DNA of 44,482 bases from Lachnospiraceae bacterium UBA3310 (GTDB taxonomy: Bacteria; Bacillota; Clostridia; Lachnospirales; Lachnospiraceae). The translations under genes and the position numbers were made by a program. Shown here one piece after another: positions 15,645 to 23,869 of the stretch. Position 1 is the first letter of the stretch. Each line of letters begins with the position of its first letter. The DNA lies in the NCBI GenBank assembly GCA_002361355.1, contig DESQ01000025.1:1-44482 (forward strand), read 5' to 3'. The notes beneath the pieces were generated by a model. That model did no database searches, was not told the DNA's origin, and saw nothing but the letters and a program-made list of their open reading frames with translations.

Positions 15645-17417
15645 CTATTCCAATAAAAGCCCTGTTTTCTCAGAAAACTCCGCTGCCCATTCCTCTGTAC
15701 AGAAGAATACAATGACCCCCTGTCCATTGTCGCCAGTCACATAAAACCGTTCCTGCGACGCCTCCTGTTCCAGCAGGGAATTAAATATTGCAAGCACTTC
15801 CCCGTCGATCCAGTCATTGTATACTTTCATATCATACTGATACGCCCGTCCCTTCCATGTCAGGCTGACTGTGACCGTACCTCTGCCCCGCTCCCAATCC
15901 ACGTCTTCCGTATCCTCTCTGATATCGCTGACGCTGTCGAGAGGGCTCTCCTGTGCCAGAGCCAGCATACCGTTTAACACGTCTATATAATCCGTGGAAA
16001 TGTCAACTCCCTCGAAGTCAAACCAGAATACCTCCTCCGAATACCCGGTCACATTCCAGTCCTCATCATAATCCGGCGTACCCATGCTCATCAGAAGCCA
16101 TGTGTAGGGGCTGTCCTCCACCAGATCATACATCTCATATTCCACCATGAAGCTCCGTACAGATTCGACAGTCTCCTCCGGCACATCCAGCCCCAGCGAG
16201 ACAAGTACCTCCACCTGTTCCTCCAGCGGTACATGGACATAACCATTTTGCACCACGTCTCTGTTATCCAAATAAATTTTCATCATCAAAACACCGGCGC
16301 ACACCAGCATAATTACTCCAAATATCACCCACGTAAGCCATCCCGGCACATAGCGCCCCCTCTTTGGCATTACTTTTTTCACGCCCTTGTCCGCACAGAT
16401 CCGGTGAAAGAGATCCACCTGCTCCCAGCTTGCAAAGCACTCTTTGGCAATCATGATAAAATGTTTTTTATCCTTATGAAAAACATAGAAAGCTTCTTCT
16501 GTTTCCAACAGCCATTCCAGGGATGTCCATGCATAAAAGTCTTTCCTATCCATGGGCAGATTCACGGTTATTCCTTCCTCCCCCAGAGAGACCTGCCTTA
16601 CCCCGCATGCATGATTTGCTATTTCCGGCGCCTTCATCTGCTTTCTGATTCTTTTTTCCGGATCCCGAAAGAAAAGCCGCAGGCACATCCAAAGTATCAG
16701 AGCCAGGCAGTAGCAGACGAGCGGCCAGCTAAGTGCCCCCACAATCAAATACATGGAAATAAACATCGCCGCCGTCATCACGCAGCCCAGAATAATCGCG
16801 CCATACATCCGCGCGGGCCTTCCCAGACTGCCGCCGTTTAAAAGATCCGCCGCTCCCTTTTGAAACCGCACCCACCTTTCCCCGTCAAGCAGATAAGAAA
16901 AACGCATATATTCTGACGGTTCTGCGAATGCAGTTTCACCCTCTGCCTGCGGGTTGCGGATCAAGGCAAGAAAGGCCGCCAGCTCCTGCTCGTCCCCAAA
17001 AATGCGAAGGGGCATGACAAACCATGCCGGCCGCCTGGGCCCCTGCATATATCCCAACATGAGAAGACGTTTTGTCCTGCGGATGAAGCAGATATCCTTA
17101 CAGGGAATTTCACTGTAATCACTTCTCGCGACTCTCAGTCTGCCGTCCTGTATCGGATAAACCGTCCACAGTTGTCCCTTAAGCAGTTTCACGGTGCTTC
17201 TGTAATAGGAAACGCCTATCGCAATCATCCATCCAATCATCAAAATGAGCAGGAAACCCGCAGCGTGTGGAACGAGAAAAGGCATTAACGCCATAATGAG
17301 TAAAATCCGAAGCCACGTCCTTTTGTTGCACTTAAGCTGTTCCACAAAGGCGACACGGCAAAATTCCCGTATCTCCGACAGCTCCATGACATATTCATAT
17401 TCTTTGGTGTTGTTCAT
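15645..17417 (-). CDS. membrane protein with two YcxB-like domains and an extracytoplasmic tail
   Basis: I recognise domain architecture but no function. A pair of membrane spans (about 36-68) precedes a YcxB-like PH-fold domain (KLLKGQLWTVYPIQDGRLRVARSDYSEIP as its core). A second span pair (about 203-240) precedes a second such domain (SLGEEGITVNLPMDRKDFYAWTSLEWL). A further span at about 355-378 is followed by a roughly 210-residue acidic domain that should face outward. Single YcxB proteins are about 170 residues; the tandem arrangement plus tail is larger than usual. Its ATG follows GAAGGAAAAAG, and it lies 43 bases downstream of the gene at 17461, so these two may share a transcript. 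Confidence 0.65.
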   Translation of the reverse strand: MNNTKEYEYVMELSEIREFCRVAFVEQLKCNKRTWLRILLIMALMPFLVPHAAGFLLILMIGWMIAIGVSYYRSTVKLLKGQLWTVYPIQDGRLRVARSDYSEIPCKDICFIRRTKRLLMLGYMQGPRRPAWFVMPLRIFGDEQELAAFLALIRNPQAEGETAFAEPSEYMRFSYLLDGERWVRFQKGAADLLNGGSLGRPARMYGAIILGCVMTAAMFISMYLIVGALSWPLVCYCLALILWMCLRLFFRDPEKRIRKQMKAPEIANHACGVRQVSLGEEGITVNLPMDRKDFYAWTSLEWLLETEEAFYVFHKDKKHFIMIAKECFASWEQVDLFHRICADKGVKKVMPKRGRYVPGWLTWVIFGVIMLVCAGVLMMKIYLDNRDVVQNGYVHVPLEEQVEVLVSLGLDVPEETVESVRSFMVEYEMYDLVEDSPYTWLLMSMGTPDYDEDWNVTGYSEEVFWFDFEGVDISTDYIDVLNGMLALAQESPLDSVSDIREDTEDVDWERGRGTVTVSLTWKGRAYQYDMKVYNDWIDGEVLAIFNSLLEQEASQERFYVTGDNGQGVIVFFCTEEWAAEFSEKTGLLLE

Positions 17418-17460
17418 ATGCTTTTTCCTTCTTTATGATTGACTCTGGCAGACAATGTAT

Positions 17461-18654
17461 CTACTTCTGTAACAAAAAATCTGACAAATGTACGATTTTC
17501 ACCCCGTCAATATTTCCTGGCGCAAGTTCATCCATCGTCACGATATACTTGGGATAATGGTCTTTGATTTCCAGGAGATTGGCCGTCTCACGATCCGACC
17601 TCTGCGGAAGGCTGCGGCATACCTGCACATAAATGCGTTCATCCCGACGCACTGCCACAAAGTCAATCTCCTTCGTTTCATTTTTACCGATATAAACATC
17701 GTATCCCCGCCTGCGCAGTTCAAAGTAAACAACATTTTCCAGCATAGCCGCCACAGATTCCGGTTGAAATCCCATCAAACAGTATTTGAGAGACGAATCC
17801 GCCAGATAAAACTTCTCCTGTGTTTTTAAAACAGACTTTCCCTTCAAATCATATCTTTGGCAGCGATAGATCACAAAGGCCTTTTCCAGCCATTCCAAGT
17901 AATTGTAGATCGTTTCCACCGAAAGAGCTCTTCCCTCGTTTTTCAAAAACTTTACGATAGCGTTTGCAGAAAAAGTTTTTCCTACGTTTTCAACGATAAA
18001 TTTCACGACGCGATTAAACAAATCAATATTTTTAATATCATGCCGTCTCGTTATATCATTGGAAATTACTGAGTGATAGATGCCCTCCACGATCTGGTAT
18101 GCGGCTTCCTCACCAAAATGATGCGAAGCCACTATGGGAAAACCGCCCAACCGCAAATATTCAGGCAAAAGTTCTCTCGGCGTGCGTCCCGCAGCTTCTT
18201 TAAATGTCAGATACTCTGCAAAGGACAGCGTATATACAGGTATCGTGAGATATCGTCCGCTAAGATAAGTGGATATTTCTCCGGCCATCAGCCTGGAATT
18301 TGATCCCGTCACATAGATATCCGTATTTCCCTTTTCCAAAAGGCCATTGACCGCTTTTTCCCAATCAGCAACCTCCTGTACCTCATCCAGTAAAAGATAA
18401 TACTGTCCTGTATCAGTCATTTTTTCCAAAATATTCCGATACATCTCTTTATCTGTCATGCCATCCTCAAAATCTTCCGACGTATAGCTTATTTTAACAA
18501 TGTGATCCCCTGCCACACCGTTTTTTTCCAGATCAGCCTGCAGCATTTCCAGAAGAGTGGATTTTCCACAGCGGCGGATACCCGCCAATATTTTAACTAC
18601 CGGCACGTCGCGATAAGTTCTGAAAATTTCCATATAATATGGTCTTGGAATCAT
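17461..18654 (-). CDS. AAA-type ATPase with DUF4143 domain
   Basis: The 397-residue cytoplasmic protein has Walker A GIRRCGKSTLLEM (about 25-37), Walker B YLLLDEVQEV and a TGSNSRLMAGEISTYLSGRY block, then the DUF4143 half with a winged helix and restriction-endonuclease-like fold (KNETKEIDFVAVRRDERIYVQVC). These ATPases are frequent and often multicopy in Clostridia and Bacteroidetes; their role is not established. It has its own promoter (18704-18733). Recognition of family is firm; function is unknown. Confidence 0.9.
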   Translation of the reverse strand: MIPRPYYMEIFRTYRDVPVVKILAGIRRCGKSTLLEMLQADLEKNGVAGDHIVKISYTSEDFEDGMTDKEMYRNILEKMTDTGQYYLLLDEVQEVADWEKAVNGLLEKGNTDIYVTGSNSRLMAGEISTYLSGRYLTIPVYTLSFAEYLTFKEAAGRTPRELLPEYLRLGGFPIVASHHFGEEAAYQIVEGIYHSVISNDITRRHDIKNIDLFNRVVKFIVENVGKTFSANAIVKFLKNEGRALSVETIYNYLEWLEKAFVIYRCQRYDLKGKSVLKTQEKFYLADSSLKYCLMGFQPESVAAMLENVVYFELRRRGYDVYIGKNETKEIDFVAVRRDERIYVQVCRSLPQRSDRETANLLEIKDHYPKYIVTMDELAPGNIDGVKIVHLSDFLLQK

Positions 18655-18703
18655 AATCTTTTCCCGTCACCTGCTTCCAAATCTCAATTTTTACTTTTGT
18701 AAC

Positions 18704-18733
18704 AGTATACCCTAAATTTCACCCCACTTTCAA
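18704..18733 (-). promoter_or_regulatory. promoter of the AAA/DUF4143 gene
   Basis: Minus-strand TTGAAA (18728-18733), 18-base spacer, TATACT (18704-18709), about 50 bases upstream of the start codon. Confidence 0.6.
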
Positions 18734-18793
18734 TAGTTTTTACTTGATTAAGGAAAAAACTTTATAATTTATTTAAGTTTTTATTCATTTAAA

Positions 18794-19219
18794 TCATTTT
18801 TCCTTCTCCCCGATATCCTCTACCGGCTTTTCTAACCCCGCGATCTCTATACCGTTTTTCTGCGCATAATCCCATAATGCCGCGTGAATTGCCTCCTCCG
18901 CCAGCAGGGAGCAGTGCACCTTCACAGGCGGCAGACCGTCTAACGCCTCCATCACCGCTTTGTTGGTGACGGCAAGCGCCTCCTGCACGGTCTTCCCCTT
19001 CACGAGTTCCGTCGCCATACTGCTGGTCGCCACCGCAGCGCCGCAGCCAAACGTTTTAAACTTTACATCCCGAATGACGCCCTGCTCGTCAATGTCAAAA
19101 TACATGCGCATGATATCGCCGCATTTTGCGTTTCCGACTGTACCGACACCACTTGGATTTTCTATTTCTCCCATGTTGCGGGGATTGTTGAAATGATCCA
19201 TAACCTTTTCACTGTACAT
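18794..19219 (-). CDS. nifU: NifU/IscU-like iron-sulfur cluster scaffold protein
   Basis: The small cytoplasmic scaffold should assemble Fe-S clusters with sulfur from a cysteine desulfurase. The three ligand cysteines are visible in NAKCGD, TFGCGAAVA and VHCSLLAEEA, with the aspartate after the first cysteine that helps cluster release. The start at 19219 (MYSEKVMDHFNNPRN, 141 residues) is chosen because GGGAG lies 6-7 bases before it; an in-frame ATG 30 bases upstream has no such site. In most Clostridia this gene follows a nifS-type desulfurase, but none is adjacent here. The 10-bp palindrome at 19254-19279 overlaps its promoter. The short C-terminal extension ending VEDIGEKEK is ordinary. 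Confidence 0.92.
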   Translation of the reverse strand: MYSEKVMDHFNNPRNMGEIENPSGVGTVGNAKCGDIMRMYFDIDEQGVIRDVKFKTFGCGAAVATSSMATELVKGKTVQEALAVTNKAVMEALDGLPPVKVHCSLLAEEAIHAALWDYAQKNGIEIAGLEKPVEDIGEKEK

Positions 19220-19253
19220 AAATTTCTCCCTTCCTAATTTTAAATTCATTTTT

Positions 19254-19292
19254 CATATTATTCTTATAGGAATAATATGCTTTTTGAGTAAA
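19254..19292 (-). promoter_or_regulatory. nifU promoter overlapped by a perfect palindrome (operator-like)
   Basis: On the minus strand TTTACT (19287-19292), an 18-base spacer and TATAAG (19263-19268) form a promoter. A perfect 10-bp inverted repeat, CATATTATTC and its complement (19254-19263 and 19270-19279, spacer 6), covers the -10 box and part of the spacer. It is not followed by T residues on the minus strand, so an operator is more likely than a terminator. An Rrf2/IscR-type repressor is a natural candidate, but this is inference. Confidence 0.55.
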
Positions 19293-19316
19293 TTATAAAT
19301 CCAAAAAATTTTATTG

Positions 19317-20897
19317 TCAATATACGTCCGCATCCTGATTCTGTTCCGTCTGGGAATCTGCTCCCGCCTGCCCCGGCTCCGGCAGGGCCGCGCCGCCTTC
19401 CTGCGGTTCCACCCCCGGCTCCTGCTCCGGCGGTATCTCCGGAAGCGGCTCCGGCTCGGTTCCCGGCAGATGATAGCAGATGACCGGCGTGTTTTTCTCC
19501 ACATAACCGTAAATCTCCTGAGCCACGGAATAGGGCAGATTGATGCAGCCGTGCGAACCGTTCGTCATGTAAATATTCCCGCCGAACTCGCTTCTCCAGG
19601 AAGCGTCATGCATCCCCACATTATTGTTGAAAGGCATCCAAAAAGAAACCGGTGTCCTGTAAGTTTCTCCCGTCAGCGTCGCATCCCGTTCCTTATAGGT
19701 GATGCCATAAATCCCCTCCGGCGTCTCGTTTCCTCTGGAAGGATTTCCGGACACAAAATCGGACTCCAGAACACACTCTCCATTCTGGTATAAAAACAGA
19801 TGCTGGGCCGTCAAATTGATTTCCACATAGGAATCCCCGTAATCCGGGTCGTCATAGGATGCCGCTGTCTGTCTGTAGACGGGAACGCGTTCCCCGCTCT
19901 CTCCCTTCTCCAGCATCGCAATCAGTTCTTCCGTCTCCTGTCCGGTATCCATCCACCAGCCGTAATCCCCCAGATCAATCGTCACTTCTTCTCCATAGCT
20001 GGTCAGAAACTTTCTCTTGTGAAAAATAGTGTCATGTTTTTTCCGCAGGGAGGAGACATACGCTTCAACCGATTCCCGATCCAGTGCCGCACGCGTGCCG
20101 TCCAGTACAATCCAGTTCACTATGGTGTCTCCGTCCAATGTTTCCCGCTCTGTCCCGAACGTGTATGTGATAACAGTGTCCGTATAATTCCGGAGTTTTT
20201 CATAAGTTTTCTTCAACTCTACACTCTCCGAAGTGACCGCCGGTTCCTCATAGCAGCCGGCCGCTTCCAGATCCACCTGCTCTTCCAGGCTTTCCACCGC
20301 CGCCCTGACCGCCTCCAGCGTTCTCTCCCGATTCAGACGGTTTCCACGCTTCTCGGCAACCAGCTCAAAGCCCTGTCCCGGAACATAATCCGCTATGTAC
20401 GCATCCACCGGTTCTTCTATAAACTCTTTTTGAAAACCTCTCAATTCACCAACTTTTTCCTCTAATACCGCCTCCTCATAGAAAAGCGGCGCATCCGTCT
20501 TGTAATCCATATCATGTTTTACGAACCACAAAAAACGATTCTGTCCCTGTAAAATAGCCTCCAGAGGCTCCGTAGAGATATAGGAAATCCCGATTTCCTT
20601 CCCCGGTATTTCCTCCTCCAGTGTGGTGCCGTCAGCCTGACGCTCTATCACCCGAAGCGAATACTTCCCGATCTGTTCCTCCAGCTCCGGGATCGACATT
20701 CCCGACACATCCACCTCGTCGATCACCGTGCCATTCAGAAAGCAACTCTGATAGCGTCCAAGACCCGCTATATAAACCAGAAGCAGGCCAAGAACCGGCA
20801 CGCCTATGATCAATGAGGCAACTAGAATCCCCTTCTTCTTATCACTGATTTTCTCTTTTTGCCCCGCTTTCCCGCGGTGTCTGAATTGCAGTCTCAT
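19317..20897 (-). CDS. L,D-transpeptidase (YkuD domain) with peptidoglycan-binding domain, membrane anchored
   Basis: The enzyme should form 3-3 cross-links in peptidoglycan or attach proteins to it, outside the membrane. A basic start and one membrane span (about 24-46) anchor it. A PG_binding_4-like domain (about 80-330, including FLWFVKHDMDYKTDAPL) precedes the YkuD catalytic domain (about 345-490) with nucleophile C451 in NGSHGCINLPY and the upstream histidine in GMHDASWR. The last 40 residues are rich in Pro, Glu and Gln. Homologues of this PG_binding_4-YkuD architecture are common in Clostridia at 450-520 residues. Its own promoter lies at 20945-20973. Confidence 0.92.
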   Translation of the reverse strand: MRLQFRHRGKAGQKEKISDKKKGILVASLIIGVPVLGLLLVYIAGLGRYQSCFLNGTVIDEVDVSGMSIPELEEQIGKYSLRVIERQADGTTLEEEIPGKEIGISYISTEPLEAILQGQNRFLWFVKHDMDYKTDAPLFYEEAVLEEKVGELRGFQKEFIEEPVDAYIADYVPGQGFELVAEKRGNRLNRERTLEAVRAAVESLEEQVDLEAAGCYEEPAVTSESVELKKTYEKLRNYTDTVITYTFGTERETLDGDTIVNWIVLDGTRAALDRESVEAYVSSLRKKHDTIFHKRKFLTSYGEEVTIDLGDYGWWMDTGQETEELIAMLEKGESGERVPVYRQTAASYDDPDYGDSYVEINLTAQHLFLYQNGECVLESDFVSGNPSRGNETPEGIYGITYKERDATLTGETYRTPVSFWMPFNNNVGMHDASWRSEFGGNIYMTNGSHGCINLPYSVAQEIYGYVEKNTPVICYHLPGTEPEPLPEIPPEQEPGVEPQEGGAALPEPGQAGADSQTEQNQDADVY

Positions 20898-20944
20898 TCG
20901 TCCTTCTTCTCTTTAACTATATTTTTCTGTCACACGATACCATT

Positions 20945-20973
20945 ATTATACACGCCAAACATGATATTGTCAT
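20945..20973 (-). promoter_or_regulatory. promoter of the L,D-transpeptidase gene
   Basis: Minus-strand ATGACA (20968-20973), 17-base spacer and a perfect TATAAT (20945-20950), about 45 bases upstream of the start codon. Confidence 0.7.
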
Positions 20974-20999
20974 TCACTTAAACGAGGGATTTCGAGACT

Positions 21000-21950
21000 T
21001 TATTTCCAATATCGCATTACCCTCTGTTCTGCCTCCTTCTTTGACAAAGCATATTTCTCCATAACTTTATCCGTAATATAAGTTTTCGTCTGCCCTGTTT
21101 CCTGCAAAGCTTCCACCATACAGCAAATCCCCTGCTCTGCCGCTCGTTCCATGCCCTCCCTTATGCCTTCCTCTCGTCCCTCGCTTCTTAAAGTTCTCTC
21201 ATACTTCTTCACGTCAAACTCTTCCAACAGCATTCCAAGCACCTCCGCACGGTTTTTCCGCAGAAACTCCTCTAAAATTCCATTCTCAATGCAATAGTCC
21301 ACTGCATCCGACAACGCTGTTTCCGCATTTTTCTTCCTATATACATACTCTCTCATTACACCCACAAATACAGCGTACTCTTTTAATACCCTGCACTTTT
21401 CCATCAACAGACAATTATGACCATGATTAATATTCAACAGCCGCACCGTTAATTCTACATCCGCTTCAGCTTCCCTGTTTTCAAAAGCATCTGAGAGTCT
21501 GAGAATCTGCTCTTCTGGCATCTCCTCTGTCCCATTATAAAAAACAACACACTGCGGCGTAGGCAGCGTAATGTGTGTCGTTCCGTAAATACTTCTTTCC
21601 GCCCGCTCAATCACCATCTGGTATTCCTGCGCCAGATAGATCAGGAATCTTACCGGCAAGTTCGGACTGTAAGTACTCTGGTGCTCGTACATATTCAGTG
21701 TGCCCGCCAGCACAAATGCAAGGTCATTTTTCATCACAACATAAACTGCACTTTCAATCGTCACAATTTCAAGCTGTGAAGCATCCTGATAATTTGTCCC
21801 ATTCAATGCATTGTATAGCTGTAAAAGCGCCTCCTTGTCACTCGCAAACAAAAATCGGAACAGCCTGTCTTTTACATTGCGCTGTACCTTTCCCTTCCGA
21901 CTAAATTTCCAAATCTTCCATCGTTCCTTAGCATCTGTTTTCCGTATCAT
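21000..21950 (-). CDS. Rpn-family PD-(D/E)XK nuclease / transposase-like protein
   Basis: The 316-residue protein matches the Rpn/transposase_31-like family. The N-terminal VQRNVKDRLFRFLFASDKEALLQLYNAL block opens the domain. EHQSTYSPNLPVRFLIYLAQEY (about 97-118) holds the E-x-Q-type catalytic strand, and CVVFYNGTEEMPEE is also typical. A charged GREEGIREGMERAAEQG helix (about 258-275) leads into a short C-terminal helix-turn-helix-like tail. Some members have recombination-promoting nuclease activity; most are uncharacterised and multicopy in Lachnospiraceae. GGAGGAGG precedes the ATG, and a strong promoter is present at 22112-22140, leaving a leader of about 155 bases. Confidence 0.88.
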   Translation of the reverse strand: MIRKTDAKERWKIWKFSRKGKVQRNVKDRLFRFLFASDKEALLQLYNALNGTNYQDASQLEIVTIESAVYVVMKNDLAFVLAGTLNMYEHQSTYSPNLPVRFLIYLAQEYQMVIERAERSIYGTTHITLPTPQCVVFYNGTEEMPEEQILRLSDAFENREAEADVELTVRLLNINHGHNCLLMEKCRVLKEYAVFVGVMREYVYRKKNAETALSDAVDYCIENGILEEFLRKNRAEVLGMLLEEFDVKKYERTLRSEGREEGIREGMERAAEQGICCMVEALQETGQTKTYITDKVMEKYALSKKEAEQRVMRYWK

Positions 21951-22111
21951 GCTTCCTCCTCCCGTACTCTGGCAGAAAGGAAAACATCATATCCTCAGAT
22001 ATCTGTTTCAATTCCTGCCGCATCTTCTGTTGTCCATATAAAAGAAAAATCCGACAGAAACTGTCATGAACGTGCAGATCGCACATCTGTTAGAATTTCT
22101 CTGATGAGTTT

Positions 22112-22140
22112 ATTCTATCGAGTTTCATATGTATTGTCAA
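22112..22140 (-). promoter_or_regulatory. strong promoter of the Rpn-family gene
   Basis: Minus-strand perfect TTGACA (22135-22140), 17-base spacer, TAGAAT (22112-22117). The best-scoring promoter by eye in this half of the window. Confidence 0.75.
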
Positions 22141-22267
22141 GAAAACATTTAAACAAAATACCGTTAATTAGATGATCGTAAATTACGAATTCTGCCAATT
22201 CTCCTCGCTCCGCTGTGTAGGATTCTTTTATCCCCTTCTTACTATTTCCTGCTCGTATCCTAAAAAA

Positions 22268-22300
22268 ACGCATGACAGAAATTTCCTTCCTGCCATGCGT
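22268..22300 (-). terminator. Rho-independent terminator of gltBD
   Basis: An 11-bp stem with one mismatch (22268-22278 with 22290-22300) is followed on the minus strand by seven T residues, about 50 bases past the gltD stop. Confidence 0.85.
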
Positions 22301-22352
22301 TCCGTTACCTACTCATAAACATATTATCTCATAAAACTGCGCAAAGATTCTC

Positions 22353-23846
22353 TCACTGCACATACAGATTCGTATACCCCATCAGGCTCTCGTCCACCTC
22401 TCTGGCGCATTCCCTGCCCTGCCGGATTGCCTTGACAACCAAAGACTGTCCGGTGTGCATATCGCCCGCCGTAAAGACCCGGTCTACGCTTGTCATAAAC
22501 CTGCCGGGCGCGGTCTGCACGTTTGTCCTGCCGTCCAATTCCACCTTGAAGGCGTCTGTCACATACTTCTGGCTTCCCAGAAAGCCCGCCGCGATCAGCA
22601 CAATCTCGGCATCCAGTGTTTTCTCAGATCCCTCGATCTCTTTCATATTCATGCGGCCCGTCTTCTCATCCTTCTCCCATGCGAGAGAAACAATCTTCAC
22701 GGCTTTCAGGTTACCGTTTTTGTCCTTCACAAACTCCTTGACCGTGGACTCATAGATGCGCGGATCGTGACCGTAAACAGCGATAGCCTCCTCCTGACCG
22801 TAATCGGTCTTACAGATTTTTGGCCACTCCGGCCAGGGGTTATTCTCCGCGCGCCTGTCCGGCGCCTTGGGCATCATCTCGATCTGGGTCACAGACTTGG
22901 CGCCATGGCGGATCGCCGTGCCCACACAGTCGTTTCCAGTGTCGCCGCCGCCGATGATCACCACGTTTTTATCCTTCGTGTCCACATACTTTTTATCCTG
23001 AAAATGGGAGTCCAGCAGGCTCTTAGTGTTGGCTTTCAGGAAATCCACCGCAAAATAAATTCCCTTGGCGTCCCTGCCGGGCGCACTGATATCCCTCGGC
23101 TGGGAGGAGCCGCAGCAGAGCACCACTCTGTCGAAATCCTTTAACAGCTTATCCGCCTTTACATCCTTGCCGATATCGCTGTTTGTCACAAAGGTAACGC
23201 CCTCCTCCTCCATCACTTTGATTTTGCGGTCAATGATATGCTTTTCCAGTTTCATATTGGGGATACCGTACATAAGCAGGCCGCCAATCCTGTCGGAGCG
23301 CTCAAACACCGTCACCTGATGGCCGCGCCTGTTAAGCTGATCCGCCACAGCAAGCCCCGAAGGGCCGCTCCCCACCACAGCTACGCTCTTACCGGTGCGC
23401 ACCTTTGGCGGATTGGGCGCTGCATAGCCTTTCTCATAAGCATTTTCAATGATGGCATACTCGTTCTCCTTGGTGGAGACTGGCTCGTCATGCAGGCCGC
23501 AGGTGCAGGCCGCCTCGCACAGCGCCGGGCACACACGGGAGGTAAACTCCGGGAAATTATTGGTCTTATGCAGACGGTAGTAAGCCTGTTCCCAGTTCCC
23601 TGTATAAACCAGATCGTTCCACTCCGGCACCAGATTGTGCAGCGGACAGCCGGAAGTCATGCCGCACAGGGTCATGCCCGACTGGCAAAACGGCACGCCG
23701 CAGTCCATACAACGGGCGCCCTGCTCCTGCTGCTCCTCCATCGGCAGATGCTCATGAAATTCGTTAAAATTCTTTATGCGCTGTTTCGGACTCACATCCT
23801 TTGAAACCCTGCGCTCATATTCCATAAATCCTGTTGGTTTTCCCAT
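22353..23846 (-). CDS. gltD: glutamate synthase small subunit (NADPH, beta)
   Basis: The 497-residue flavoprotein passes electrons from NADPH to the large subunit for reductive transfer of glutamine amide nitrogen to 2-oxoglutarate. The N-terminal Fe-S region has the cysteine cluster ARCMDCGVPFCQ followed by CGMTSGCPLHN. The FAD-binding site is VAVVGSGPSGLAVA (about 150-163) and the NADPH site is VVIIGGGDTGNDCVG (about 294-308). FTAGDMHTGQSLVV near the end is the second FAD-binding block. It lies 23 bases downstream of gltB, with AAAGGAGAG before its ATG, and is the last gene of gltBD. Confidence 0.96.
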   Translation of the reverse strand: MGKPTGFMEYERRVSKDVSPKQRIKNFNEFHEHLPMEEQQEQGARCMDCGVPFCQSGMTLCGMTSGCPLHNLVPEWNDLVYTGNWEQAYYRLHKTNNFPEFTSRVCPALCEAACTCGLHDEPVSTKENEYAIIENAYEKGYAAPNPPKVRTGKSVAVVGSGPSGLAVADQLNRRGHQVTVFERSDRIGGLLMYGIPNMKLEKHIIDRKIKVMEEEGVTFVTNSDIGKDVKADKLLKDFDRVVLCCGSSQPRDISAPGRDAKGIYFAVDFLKANTKSLLDSHFQDKKYVDTKDKNVVIIGGGDTGNDCVGTAIRHGAKSVTQIEMMPKAPDRRAENNPWPEWPKICKTDYGQEEAIAVYGHDPRIYESTVKEFVKDKNGNLKAVKIVSLAWEKDEKTGRMNMKEIEGSEKTLDAEIVLIAAGFLGSQKYVTDAFKVELDGRTNVQTAPGRFMTSVDRVFTAGDMHTGQSLVVKAIRQGRECAREVDESLMGYTNLYVQ

Positions 23847-23869
23847 GATTTCGCTCTCCTTTTCTCTGT

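Larger units (their letters stand above)
21951..22352. other. intergenic region between gltD and the Rpn-family gene
   Basis: These 402 bases hold the promoter (22112-22140) and long leader of the Rpn-family gene and the terminator of gltBD (22268-22300). No convincing additional small gene or structured RNA was seen. Confidence 0.6.
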
